Shown piece after piece: positions 24,030-35,745 of a DNA stretch of 64,000 bases. The position numbers and the translations under genes were made by a program. The stretch's first letter is position 1. The number at the start of each line of letters is the position of its first letter. This DNA is from Cymodocea nodosa (lineage: Eukaryota; Streptophyta; Magnoliopsida; Alismatales; Cymodoceaceae), in the NCBI GenBank assembly GCA_036874045.1, contig CM072339.1:17739501-17803500 (forward strand), in the 5' to 3' direction. Under the pieces are notes generated by a model, which ran no database searches, was not told the DNA's origin, and was given only the letters and a program-made list of their open reading frames with translations.

Positions 24030-24690
24030 CCTTCATAGATCATGTCTTTTATGTTTTGCTTGTTGCAGGTTTGCTCGGTAGATGGAGGCGGCTAATCACC
24101 TTTTCTACAAAGGAGAAGAGTGCGTTATCCTTTGTAGAATCTGGTTTTGCTGCATATTTACCATTGATATTCAAAATCAAGCCAATTTGCCAGGAAAAAG
24201 GATTATTTTGTGTTACATAAGAAGATTATGTGCGTCCGCATGCTTTGGGAATTGTGGAAAGAGAGATGCAACATACCAAGCTTGGCACTAGGAGTGGTTG
24301 TTTCCTCAACATTAAGAGGAAGGTAGAACCTGCAACACAGGATTTTAGGATAATTACAGCTGATTTGAAGTGTTAAATCCATGAATTAAACACACCTTGG
24401 AATGGTATGGTTCAAGAGGTATATAAAATGCAAGCAACCCTATTTTAGGTGGTTTCGTCGGCTTAAGCCTTCAAAGTCCACAAATCTCAAGTTGAATACA
24501 GATGGGTCTAGGAGGAGGAATGTGCAGGAGCAGGTTGAAGGTGGTGGAGTCATCAAAAAGTTGGAAGGTAGATTTGTAGCGGCCTTTTCCAATGGATATG
24601 GGTTTAAGGTTATGAAGGTTTGATATTATGCCTTGAACAGAAAATTGGTTTAAGAAGCAGTGAAGTGGAAACTGATTCACTAAGGTGATT
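24030..24690 (+). mobile_element. LINE tail remnant with RNase H-like fragment
   Basis: The frame 24402-24623 contains NLKLNTDGSRRRN followed by GGGVIKKLEGRFVAAFSNGYG. This matches the N-terminal half of the RNase H-like (RVT_3) domain with its TDGS catalytic Asp motif. EVETDSL appears shortly downstream in another register. In plant LINEs this domain sits at the C-terminus after a zf-RVT region, and the preceding 24.03-24.29 kb could be that region. It is most likely the displaced end of the LINE at 18.5-21.8 kb. A stand-alone host RNase H-like gene fragment is the alternative. Confidence 0.65.
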
Positions 24691-25563
24691 TTCGTTGATT
24701 AAGCCTTTACCTCATAATTATATGGTTTACACGAGTGTAGATAGATATATGGTAAAAAATTGACTACTTCAATTGAATTAAGTATTGGTTCTTGATCTAA
24801 ATATCTTAAAATCGATCAATTTCTATAAAATTTTAATCATCAGTCTTAAAATCAAGAAACCTTGGTGAGTATAACTTAAATTAATTACTTATATTCAACC
24901 ACCATCATTGGTGAAAAATTAAGGTTTTTTTCCATATTCATGAAGCCTCTTGAACATATGAATCTATCCTCCAGACCACACGGCCCTGTATGTGATCGCT
25001 TCTCTCCTTATGGTAGTCATAAATCTTAGGGGTGATCAAGTGAAACGAGTGAGAGGAAGAAAAAAAAGGGGATAATCTTAAGGTTCCTTTGTATATTTGG
25101 AAAGTAAAAGAAACGCAGGTCAAGAGTTAAAAGAGATTTCTTCTACCTTTCTCCACTGACCGAAAAGCTGCTTCAAAAGGCTCACAGGGCTCTATACATC
25201 GTTGCTCTCCCTTGTTGCCTCTTTTTTCTCTATTGACTTGAGTGGGGGGGGGCTCTACAAGCCTTTGCCTCCTCCTTTGCAGTGCTCTGCAACTTTGTGA
25301 ACGAGTCCAATCTCCTATTGCAAGAACCTTCTATGGGGCCTTTCTCCTCCACTCTCTTTTCAAGAGGGACCAAGTGAGTGCTCGGCTTTCTTAGGGGAGG
25401 AGTGAGAGTAATCTGTTTCAATCACTGTTTACCAAAAGGAGGAAGAAAACCATTTCAGAAATTTTCCCACCGTTTCATAAACAACTGCTTACGGATATTT
25501 TTAAATGCATTCTCTTTCTTAGATGTATGTGGATATTTTGTCTGCCAACATCTAAGAACACAT
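24691..25563. other. Intergenic DNA without recognised genes
   Basis: Mixed-composition sequence with a run of nine G at about 25243-25251. Short open frames on both strands show no family resemblance. No repeat boundaries were seen before the solo LTR at 25564. Confidence 0.45.
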
Positions 25564-27098
25564 TGTTAGAATCTGAGTATTTTGATAATGCAAAACCTAT
25601 GTGAGGAAATATATTATATTTTACAGATAAGTTAGTACAGCAAAAGATCAAAAAGCAGACAAACAAGTTGCAGTTAATCCTAGAATATGCTGTTATAATG
25701 CTACAGAAAATCAGACAGTTCCAAGCTTATGTATCCGAAAGAAAGTTAATATTCGGTGAATTACAGAATTAAGTATCCGAAGAGTTAATTTAAAGCAGTA
25801 GCAGCATTGTCGGATAGTTAGAAGAATAACTATCTGAAATCATAAAGCCTTCGAAGAGTTGTGTAAGGCAGTTGATTGAGTGATTGGAAAGTTAAGAAGT
25901 TAACTATCCAAAAGCTTAAGGAGAATCGGAAAGTTAGAAAGGTTAACTATCTAAAACTTAAGTCATTTAATTAACTACGTGTAGAAATCTAGAACAGAAG
26001 CTTTTTCAGAGAGTTAGAAAGATAACTATCCGAAATTTGAAGTATTTCAGTGAGTTACAGGTATAACTATCCGGAACTTAAATTATCCTATTACGCACGT
26101 GTAGAAATCTAGAATAGAACCTTAAAAGACTTTTCGGAGAGTTAGAAAGATAACTATCCGAAATTTGAAGGATTCGATAAGTTACATGTATAACTATCTA
26201 AAACTTAAGTTATCTTATTACGCACGTGCAGAATTAAAGAGACAGCAGTCGGAAGCTTAAAAGAAAAATCGAAGAGTTACTGTAGTTAACTATCTAGAAG
26301 TCAAGAGTTTTTCGGTAAGTTAAAACTACAAGTCTCCGATTACTTGACATCTCACGTGACACAGACAACAGGATGTAAGTGAAGGTCCAGTAAGTTATAT
26401 ACGCTCTTCGATGAGTTATTCATATAACCATCTGAAAATTAAAGGAAATCGAAAGGTTACTTACTGAACATTAGATAGAACGGTAACTTACCATATTTAA
26501 GTATGATTATTTAGCAAGTACAGCATAATACGTCTGTTGGAAGAAAAATATGATCGTTATATCTCTTGGTATAAATATGAAAAGTTTAAGAGAATATCAT
26601 ACAGAAATAACGATCATACATTATACAGTGAGCTACACATAATTCCAGATACACTCTCAACTCTGCAAATAGTCAAGTATACTCTTGAAGATTCACTACA
26701 GAAAAGTTATGTGCCAAAACTTTGATAGAAAAATTCAAAGCTGTTGGTTGGTAAGTTTCAACCTAAAAACTCATTGTTGGTTGAGAACTTTAACCTGAAA
26801 GTTCAAGAAAGAAATGTTAGTTATTGAACTTATACCTAAAAACTCTACGTGTTGGTTCTTGCTTCAACCTAAAAGCAAGTGTTGTAAGTATTTGAATACT
26901 TAGTGCAACCTAAGTATATCTTAAGGGTGAACTAACTAAGTTGGTAAATCACTTAAAATTTACTGTGTTATTTTCTTATTGATTTGTTTACATTTAATTT
27001 CACTGTATTGTTGAATCATTCGACTCTAAGTAAAAAGAATTAAAACTTACACACTTTCAACATTCATCCCTCATTTAGTGAGTCTATCGATCCTAACA
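25564..27098 (+). repeat. Solo LTR of a large copia-type element, with internal hairpin motif array
   Basis: The stretch begins TGTTAGAATCTGAG and ends GATCCTAACA, so it has the TGTTAG/CTAACA inverted ends usual for LTRs. Length is 1535 bp. The flanking 5-mers are CACAT (25559-25563) and TACAT (27099-27103), a near target duplication. No gag, pol or second LTR lies beside it, so recombination probably removed the rest. Between about 25750 and 26440 the motif TCGGA-AGTTA, a 5-9 base loop, then TAACTATCCGAA recurs about ten times. The right part (26.7-27.0 kb), with repeated CAACCTAAA words, looks like the R-U5 region. Similarity of layout suggests a SIRE/Maximus-like family. Confidence 0.75.
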
Positions 27099-27742
27099 TA
27101 CATTTCATAATATTTCATCTGTTACAGAAATAAGCATGCAAATCTAATACGAAGTGTTAGTTTTCATTACCCAGGCACAAGTCTACGATCCTCAAGACAC
27201 GTACGTCGGCCATAGCTACCAAAGCTAAAACAACTCCAAAGTGAGAGAGAAGGCATACTCAAGTGCAATAAAAGATCAATCAAGTTATATATCAACTTAT
27301 TGGTATATAACTCAATTTAAAAAGCTACACTACATAGATTGCATCTTTGAAAAGGCTAAAGATGTCCCACATATCTTAATCCGTGTTTTTCAATGGTTTG
27401 AGTAAAAAGTAAGTAGACTTAAAAAATGAGTCTTCTTGTAAAGCACAAGGGCACAACCTATCTCGAAAACATTTAGTTCATCTAATTTAAAAAACATAAT
27501 TTATTTCAATAAGCTATACACTAAATAAGCAAAAAGGTTGTGGCAATAATGAAATCAAACGCTTCTTACTCCAATTCTAGTCTGAAGTTCCAACCTTAAC
27601 AAGCCATATACTATATCCGTACTCAATGGATGAGGTACAAGACTTGGCATCAAAACACATGTTATTCGAAAAATTCCAGTGATACTAAGTTGTGGACTAA
27701 GCTAATATCGAACAAGAATTATCTATCGCAAAAGCTGTGATT
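27099..27742. other. Intergenic DNA and probable 3'UTR of the bS16 gene
   Basis: Between the solo LTR and the bS16 stop codon (read on the minus strand). No gene was recognised. The first few hundred bases left of 27743 should hold the 3'UTR and poly(A) region of bS16; no site was assigned. Confidence 0.5.
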
Positions 27743-27974
27743 CTATTTGTTGTCATCGACCTCTTCAACAGCTTCACCATCGTTTGCTTGATCATCAGCA
27801 ACTCTAGAGCTTTTAGGTGTCAAAATCCTGCCTGTTATGGGGTCAACCAGACGAGCATCACGATCACCCCCCTTCCGAGCCATGGAAGTCATTGGTGGTG
27901 GTGGCAACAGCCCTGCTCGGAAAAGAATGCGTTGAACGGGCTCAGAGGGCTGGGCCCCAACTGATAACCAGTAC
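27743..27974 (-). CDS. RPS16: bS16 coding exon 3
   Basis: 232 bases following a GAACACAG acceptor. It completes Lys60, then encodes YWLSVGAQPSEPVQRILFR and LLPPPP, followed by an acidic tail ending EEVDDNK and TAG. Confidence 0.95.
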
Positions 27975-30900
27975 CTGTGTTCATGAGAATGAAGATAAAC
28001 TAAGAAATACAAAGTGCAGTAGAATCATAGGTGCAACAACATTATAGCCACATATTTATCTTGATCATAGTTATTGTCTTATTGACGTGGTCGGTAGTCA
28101 CCCGAAGTGTTGTACAGCTTTAAGCATACTCACGCACACACCTGTTCTTTCTTTATTTAACCGATTATGTAACCAACAAAGATCGAACGTTCTGTAAGTT
28201 TTTTCAGATTTCTTTTCCTAACCTAAACAGCCATTTAGTATAATTTAGACTTCTTGTTTTGTTATTCATTATTGGTTTTACATGTTAATTTCTATGTTAT
28301 TACTTTGAAATAGTGTAATATTTTATTTATTGTTCAAATATTATCTTTTATATATTAATAATATGTATTGATACTTTATTAAGTATTAAATATGTATATC
28401 AATGCATAATACTATTTATTAATGTATTATCTGTTCAGTTTTTGATATAAATAAATATATGTAAATGTTTAGAAAATTTTAATTAATTACTTGGGATGCT
28501 TACGCACCACATTTGGAGGTGTAAACAACCAGAGCATGGTATAAATAAGTAAAAGCAAAGTATAAGTTCATCCAAAAGATAAGCACCAGCATGAACAAAT
28601 TGATAAAAAAACCAAATAGGATTAAAAAGGAAACGTCCAATAGACCATCAACACCATAAGAACCATATCAAACCCTAGGACACTACTCAAATTTGAAAGA
28701 CTGCAACCACCCCCTAATGATATCATCCGCCAGATGGATCACAACCAACATGACCGACAAGTTTGCAACCTCAATGCAATCAAACAGCAGATGCTGCAAG
28801 GACTTTATCTTTGAATATGATTAAATTATTTGCATGAACAAGCATTTAATGCTGGCCATCCTACATTTGAGACAAACCAAAGAGATTCTCATTAATTATA
28901 GTAGTGTTGCACATCTTGCCAAAAACTTCAGCCACATGGTTAATAAAAGAGATAAAAGACTACCATACTGAAGTCCTCTACTGCGGCCAAAGAAGCCCTT
29001 AGGATAGCCATTAATTAGCATCCAGAAGTGAGCCAAACTGACATGATAACCATAGTTCCACCCTCTCACCAAAACCCATGCATCTCATCATCTCCTTAAT
29101 ATGATACCAATGACATACTATTGTATGCTTTCTCCATATCAAGTTGCCATACAAGGACCAAAGACTTCTATGAGTACCTCAACCCAACGGCTTTAATGCA
29201 GTCCTGAGTCACCAAGAAACCATAAAAAATGTGTCATCCTTTTACAAAGGACGCAAGGTAGTCTTCAATCAAAACTAACATTAAAGGTTTAAGAAGCTCT
29301 GCAAGGCATTTGACAATGATCGTGTAGACGCCATTTGACTCATTCCTTTATATCATAAGCCTGAGCCCCACATATCTATGAAAAGCAAAAGGCCATATCC
29401 ATGATCGCCCCTTTAAACAGATTTCAACTTTTTCAGAATACCATAACAGGGAAACCATCTAATCCTGAAGCCTTGTACGCATCATAAACATTTCCCTTTT
29501 AACCCCCTCTGAAAATTCTACCTCTAATAAATGCCATTGAACTGCTGCAATTCCATACCCCTCAAGTGGAAGAAGGGTCAATCTTAAGTGTTGTAATGTT
29601 CAAAGGACTGCTCATTTCCTTGATTTCTCTTACACATTTCCTCCTTGGAGACTTGGATGACATCACCTCATTAATCACAATTGACTGCACCAAATTGGCA
29701 TTCCTTCTGGTGCTTGTTACTTTATGCAAAAAGGAGTTGTTTCTCTTACCAACCTTCAAACAAAGCGCACAAAATTTTTTCCTCCATTTTGTCTCCAAAG
29801 CATCAAGATCTCTACCAAGCTCCACCATCAAGAACTCCCTGGTCACTTTGTTAATGATACACAAATCCAATGTGGTCACTTTTTCATCTATTCAGGAGAT
29901 CTGCTCCTTGATCAAATGTGCATTGGCCTTCCATCATTTCCCACCTCTTCCATTTCTCACTTTTTGAGCTTTGTCAACCATCTGTGTTTAGCTTTGATGC
30001 TTTTCATCTTCAAAATTTGCTATCCAAGGCTTTAGCCTTGGTACCTTATTAACTTTGATCTTGATCACTTTAAACAGCACATGTTGCACAATGCTCGCTG
30101 GTCACTACACAATGAGCAACATCTCTTGAAGCTATTGCCAAGTGAATCAAGCACTTAACTAGGTAAATCCAGAACCAAATTTAGATCTTAATATATGGAT
30201 TTCTCCTATTAGAATTACAAAATAAAGTGAACTGTCAAATATAAAAGATAAGACAAACAATATGGACTATAATTGCCCAAAAGTATTAGAGAAATAATCA
30301 TTAGCAACAAGCCCACAACAACTCATGTATAACATACCTCCATAATTGAAAACCTATAAAAAGAATTATAATGTATGCTAGCACCAAGATTATTAAGGCA
30401 CCAAAGCAACAAGGGAAGTTCAAGGCATCAAACTTGTCAGCTTAGATACCTTGCCTAGATACCAATGTAATTAATTAATTTTTTAGGCCTATTCACCAAC
30501 AACAGGATACTGTATTTGTATTCTACTCCATTGTGAGAAAAGAGGTCTAACATTTGATACACCAATAATACTACCATTATCAAAAAAATAAACCTATTTA
30601 TATGTATATTTGCTCAAATAAAAAACTAAACAAATAACAAATTAATATATAATATTAAATATTGATATACCAATTTAAAACTTAAAAAATAACGATCATT
30701 GCTAGTACAGAAAAGAAAATATTTGAACAACAAATAAGACAAAAAATATTTAAAATTCACAGTATAGAATTTAACATGTAAAATCAATACTTAATAACAA
30801 TACGAGAGATCCAAATTATGCTAAATCCGTTTTTAAGGCTAAAAATACTCTCACAGTATCTCATAAAATAGTGGATCCCTATTGGATCCATAGTTATATC

Positions 30901-33900
30901 TATCAAGGATCTAATTAAACAAAGAATGGGTTTGGGTATCAAAACTTTCAAAGCCTTAGACCTCATGGTGCATAGCATCCACCTAGAGACTTGACAACTG
31001 TGGTTACTATAAAAAAGTTAAGAATTGCCAAAAAAACTTGAGAGCATTCCAAAATGTGTAAAAATGAAGAAACTGCTAAAATCTTTCAATAAATCATTTC
31101 AAACAAGAGATCAAGCAGTGAAGAGGGTAATTTGTACACAACCATGGGCTCCAATCCAAGAGATTCATTCTAGAAAATCTAGGTGTTTATTTGATAGAAG
31201 GAGGATTCTGTAACCATGGCTATATAGAACAAGGGCATAAGATAGCTAGAAAGATTCAAATTTTTGCAAGTTATAGGAAATAATTTACATATTTATTTCC
31301 ATTAACAAAAGAACCTACCTTGAAGTGTTATTCATGCGAACAACTTTTCAGGTAGGATGTTAGCAACATACTTGTCAAGACATCAACACACCCACGCATT
31401 GGTCATGGCCTAGAGCACCTTGAATAGGTATACATACATTCAATTTTTTGTACGTACATACATGCATGTATGTGCAAGCATGCATACGTACATGCATGTG
31501 GATATGTACATGTGCATGTACTTGCATGCATATGCATTCATGTATATATGTTTGTATGTACATACATATATGCCACCTAGGTGGGCACCTTGATCACTAT
31601 GTGTAGGAAATTCATTTATAATATAAAGAGTAGATTTCTACAAAATAAACTCTCGTCAACATGTAGCAGGTTAGGTAACAATTGCATTTAAAGGATTAAC
31701 AATAGAAATCAAAATTGAGAATAAGGTCTTGTGTTCAAAACTAAACAAAAACTAACAAATTTATGCCTAATATCTAAGCTTGGAGTGTGAGAACTGCATT
31801 GTGCAACAGTAAAAACAAATAAAAGCCAACCTTAGATTCCTACCCTCCATCTTTAAACTTTGGATATCTATTCTTGAATACCTCAATTCTAGTGGACAAA
31901 ATAGATCATATTGCCTTATGTATGTTTGATTTGTTTTGTTTTGCTTATCCTCCCTAGAGGTGCAACTTCGAGGAGCCAATTAGAGTAATATTAATGCTTC
32001 TTTACATAGATGTTGCACAAAGTGTTCTCATTCTTGGCATTTCGATTTATGTTCCTATTGTCCATCAATTGCAATAGACTATCTATATTTGTTCCAAAAC
32101 ACTTCTTTCTGACTAGCTATCATTTTTGTTGTTATCCATGTTCTTCGAGTTATCTCCCTAAAGCATGAAAAATACTTGAACTTTTCAGTTGTCTATCCAT
32201 CTACCCTCTAAGAACAGGAAATCAAAGCATCTCCTTCTCTAGTTTCTAGATTATTGAAAGAGGGAAATTGCCTCCAAAGCCTCATCTTCTTACCTCCTAT
32301 AGATATCGCCACCCCTTGTTTAATCAAGCCAAACATGAGTCGTTCAACAAACACTGAATAAAATCACCAACCCTTCCTACTAAATTGGATCTCATGCCTG
32401 TAAAGCTTGCATCACCTTTCATTTGATACCCCTTCCTAGTCCTCCAATGATTTAGGAATTTCCTTAAAGTTCTTATCAAAAAATCCATCACCTTGCAACC
32501 TTGCTAAATTAGATCTCATGCATGTAAAGCTTACATCACCTTTCATCCATTGCCCCAAATCAATTGCCTTTTACATTAACAACATCAACCCATGCTAGTT
32601 GAGGGGGAGAGAGTTGCGGTTGCAGAAGGTCTGGCCACCTAGCTGCCACTGATGGTTGGGGGTTGTCTTATGTTAGTGTCGTCATGCTTCATTTGGATCG
32701 TACCACCCTAGCCATGGTGTGGGCCTGCCATGTGTCAGGAACACAACAACGATGTCCTATCCCTAGAAGCAGACCTCATAGGCAGTTGAGTCCACTGGCT
32801 ATTGCTCAACAGGCCTCAAGTGATGGGTTGTACAGGTCCCGATGATACTTCAGTGTCTAGAGCCACCACATTGATGTGTAGCCCTATGAACAATCAACTA
32901 AATCCGAGCTCTTCTTCTTCCATACTGGATCAGGTTGGCTCTTGGATCTCCTCTACTGGTTGCTACAGGTTCACAAATCCCACTATGTGGGTCAACTACA
33001 TGAATCCTTTTTCTTCTATATATTTCTATCTATAATCAGATTTTTGGTCAAATTACATAAATTTAAATGTTTTCTCACAATTTTAATCAAGTAGTTTTAG
33101 GCCTTCTTCTACTTCTTCTAGTTTTTTTTCTAAACTAATTAATTCTCCTCTTCTAATTTGTGCATCCTTTAGCCTCTTAAAGATATAACCAAACCACCTA
33201 AGTTAATTTTTTTTTATCTTGTTTTCAATTGGTGCAACTCCTACTCTATTCCTAATAAAATTATTTTTAAATTATCCCATATGGTATTAACACTCATCCA
33301 TTTAAGCATTTACATCTCTTTTTCTATCAACTTGTATTATCAAGCAAAAATATTATATCAAATGCACCCAATTAGAGCGATAATTGTTGCTGCAAGTATA
33401 TATTGTACCTTTCTATAAAAATAGTTATTTGACACCTCTATTAATTGAAACGAATTAAGTAGTGAGATTGTGTTTTGCTTTCAAAAGAATTATATCTTTC
33501 CCTGGGTAAACCCAAAGGACAATGCATTTCCTTCTTCAAAATTTCATATCATATTATAACATAAAAGTAATGGAACTAAACCTTTAACTTGGTTACTGAA
33601 CAGTTCTTAGGCATTCAAACATGACCTTAAGGAAAAAGTTGCTTATTCAGAAATAAATCAACTAGAACACGTTTAACTTACTTTACTCTGTCGAAATTTA
33701 GACCCATCCTTTTCCCTCCATCCATTCCTAAATGGAAAAGGTTTAAAAACATTCAGATGGTAAAACCATAGTCAAATATAGCTCAACCATATACTATTTT
33801 AAAGGGTATTTTATAGAGCATTCAACCAAGCATATGATAGGGAGGTACTGAGATTCAAAATTAACTGAAGAATGAAGTTTCAAAGTACCTGGCAAGGGAT

Positions 33901-34021
33901 TGTAATAGCCCAATATGTCAAGATGCTTTCCATCCCTTGGTGACCTGCCGTCTGCGGCAATCACCCGATAAAAAGGCTTGTTACTGCAACCCCACCTTGA
34001 CAAACGAATCCTAACCACCAT
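27743..34021 (-). CDS. RPS16: Organellar ribosomal protein bS16, nuclear gene, three coding exons
   Basis: bS16 is a component of the small subunit of bacterial-type ribosomes. In plants the nuclear copy serves mitochondria and, in many lineages, also plastids (family knowledge). Coding exons on the minus strand are 34021-33889, 33727-33682 and 27974-27743, in total 411 bases and 136 aa with TAG. Both introns are GT-AG and split codons consistently (Gly45 and Lys60). Seen motifs: MVVRIRLSRWG, FYRVIAADGRSPRDGK, LGYYNPLPG, DGGKRMGLNFDRVKYW, LSVGAQPSEPVQR and LLPPPP, all family hallmarks. The tail is acidic and typically variable. The N-terminus begins directly with the conserved MVVRIRL block, as in other plant nuclear bS16, so targeting must lie within it. 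The second intron is 5.7 kb and contains a LINE fragment in the same orientation. The reading frame is intact. Confidence 0.95.
28560..29970 (-). mobile_element. LINE reverse transcriptase fragment in bS16 intron
   Basis: On the minus strand, 29879-29562 shows LETKWRKKFCAL followed by KRNNSFLHKVTSTRRN. This is the block just before the RT domain of plant LINEs (usually EGD.NT.FFH...R). Downstream, words such as GLDGFPVMVF and HFWMLINGYPKGFF match the start of the RT domain and the SVLING.P.G.F region. The copy is 5'- and 3'-truncated and decayed. It has the same orientation as the host gene. Confidence 0.72.
29971..33681. other. Remaining bS16 intron 2 sequence
   Basis: Intron DNA without a recognised gene. 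It contains a TACATGCA-rich stretch (31444-31575) and a roughly 60 bp direct repeat about 125 bp apart (32373-32440 and 32497-32560, sharing TAAAGCTT.CATCACCTTTCAT). A GC-richer stretch at 32610-33030 has open frames with no family resemblance. Confidence 0.5.
31444..31575. repeat. Alternating purine-pyrimidine TACATGCA-type microsatellite
   Basis: Built from ACATACATGCATGTATG-like words, largely self-complementary (CATGCATG, GTACATAC). It is imperfect and encodes only His/Met/Cys low-complexity frames. Confidence 0.8.
33682..33727 (-). CDS. RPS16: bS16 coding exon 2 (46-base microexon)
   Basis: A very short exon between a CATTTAG acceptor and a GTAAGT donor, encoding MDGGKRMGLNFDRV with split codons at both ends. 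It supplies exactly the block missing between NPLPG and YWLSVGAQ in the flanking exons. It is too short for an open-frame search and was found by family knowledge and phase. Confidence 0.93.
33889..34021 (-). CDS. RPS16: bS16 coding exon 1
   Basis: 133 bases from ATG at 34021 to CTTGCCAG before a GTACTT donor. It encodes MVVRIRL to NPLP plus one base of Gly45. The ATG directly precedes the conserved block, so no other start is plausible. Confidence 0.95.
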
Positions 34022-34096
34022 CTTCTAGACACCTCTTTTCCTCAGTATTTCAAGTTTCTCCCCAAATCTTTCAATTATAAACACATCTCTTTCTCC
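34022..34096 (-). other. RPS16: Probable 5'UTR segment of bS16 next to the ATG
   Basis: On the minus strand, a pyrimidine-rich run ending CCACTCTTCAG forms a strong acceptor just before 34096. It is followed by 75 non-coding bases up to the ATG. This suggests a spliced leader with an intron from 34097 to about 35554. Confidence 0.5.
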
Positions 34097-35554
34097 CTGA
34101 AGAGTGGAAAAATAGATCAAACCTGCCAAAAGACTAATGCAAAGACCCAAATACATGTTCCAAGGACATCCTCCAAAATATCACCAGTCATCACAAGCAC
34201 CATAAAAAATTGAGCTTCAAAAGACAAGACAACAAAAATGCATATCCTGTCATTCATAACTTGAGATATTAGGGAATTTTACTTGATGAGCTTGAATCAA
34301 TTGCTAGTGAAAATAGAAACAAGTATGCCACTTATTTGCTAATTTGGCAAAACAGCTTCAACCCAATGTTAGAAGGTTGATAATCAAATAAAAAAAGGTC
34401 CCACTTTGTCAACCTTGTCTCACAAAATGCTCAAAATTCCAAACAACAATGGGAGGGAAAAAGAGATGGACAAGAGAGAGAACTTCACTTTGTTATCTAG
34501 TTGCTATTTCATGTCTCCTCTACACCCTAAAAACAATTTGAGCAGATATTCATACGGAAATAAACATGAAAACACATCTGAAATTTCAAGAACAAAATGC
34601 AAATAAGCTCTACTAACTATTTATGTTGCTGTAATAGTAGACAAGTTGCTTATAAAGCTTGGACAGCACATCTCACACAACTTTCTCAACCAATACAAAT
34701 CTCAACAGCACTACTAATGCAAAGCTAATTTAACCACCTAATGATGGGATGAAATAGCAAGCCTTCACATGAGAAATAATGCAGAATCACTAACAGAAAA
34801 CTTAAAAAGTATCTGCCACAAGTTCAAATAAAATATGCATCTAGTTTCACTTGGAAGCTGCAGCTAACCCAACCAAAAATTTCTGGAATTACCAAACAGC
34901 AACAATGTGAAGAAAAATCTGCACCAAACACTCTATTTGCTTGCTGAAATCAATAAACAAGAATCTTGCAACATTAGTTCATCAATGTTCATGCGGAAAT
35001 TATTCTAAATGCAAGAAAAACTTCAACTGAATTCAAACAGCACATCTTTGCTCTTTTGAAACAAAATCACCTCCTTTCTAACTAAATAGAAGTGAATCTT
35101 CTCAATTGAAATCTGTAGAAATTATTACACAGAATTTATACTACTGATTTGTCAATATTCAACTGAAGCCAATCCAAAATACAACCATAACAACAGAAAT
35201 TAAAGTAGCTTGTTTTCTACTCTGTTTTAAACAATAACCCAACCACTCTAACACAAACAGCAACAAATCCTACCGAAATAAATTACAACAATCAACACAG
35301 CACAAAGACAAACTGAAAAGCAACCTAAAAATAATAAAAACCTACTGAAATAAATCAACAATGGCCTAGAAGTGACCTCCTCTTGACCAGATCTGCCCTC
35401 CACAAGGTATGTCCGCCGGTTTCCTTCTTTCCAAACGCAAGAACACCTCCACAAGAGCCACCACGGATGATAAAGCTCGCTGTAAGAAGCTTCCTTGGAC
35501 GCTGGGAATGCAGAAAATCACGCAAGCAATCCTTGCCACCGCGCACGTTCTCAC

Positions 35555-35745
35555 CTTTGGCAGCCACCGCTATCTCTCCACAGTCCGTCCTCGCAGCCAC
35601 CGCGCGTGATGAAGACGACCCACTCGCAGCCACCTCCGGTTCCACCTTCCACCTGGTCTGCAGCCGCCAGTTGAGGTAGAATAGGTCACGGTCGACAGTA
35701 CTCCTCTTGGTTCTCTCCTCACGAGCCCTCAAATTCACTCAATAT
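35555..35745 (-). other. RPS16: Probable 5'UTR exon and promoter side of bS16
   Basis: This is a GC-rich island in AT-rich DNA, read on the minus strand. It ends in CCAAAG followed by a GTGAGAA donor at 35554. Pairing it with the acceptor at 34097 gives a 1.46 kb 5'UTR intron, common in plant housekeeping genes. The words GGTGGCTGC recur several times. The open frame across 35355-35738 would run through the donor and has no family resemblance, so I treat it as untranslated. The transcription start is not fixed. Confidence 0.45.

Noticed and set aside
31375-31563. His/Met/Cys-rich frame resembling a metal-binding peptide
   Set aside because: It is the translation of a TACATGCA-type microsatellite.
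32610-33035. GC-richer block in the bS16 intron with open frames
   Set aside because: No recognisable domain on either strand and no splice-consistent exons; left as unexplained intron DNA.
35355-35738. 127-residue frame on the minus strand, possible gene upstream of bS16
   Set aside because: It runs through a strong splice donor, has no family resemblance and fits better as a 5'UTR exon with GC-rich composition. The plus-strand frames here are shadows.
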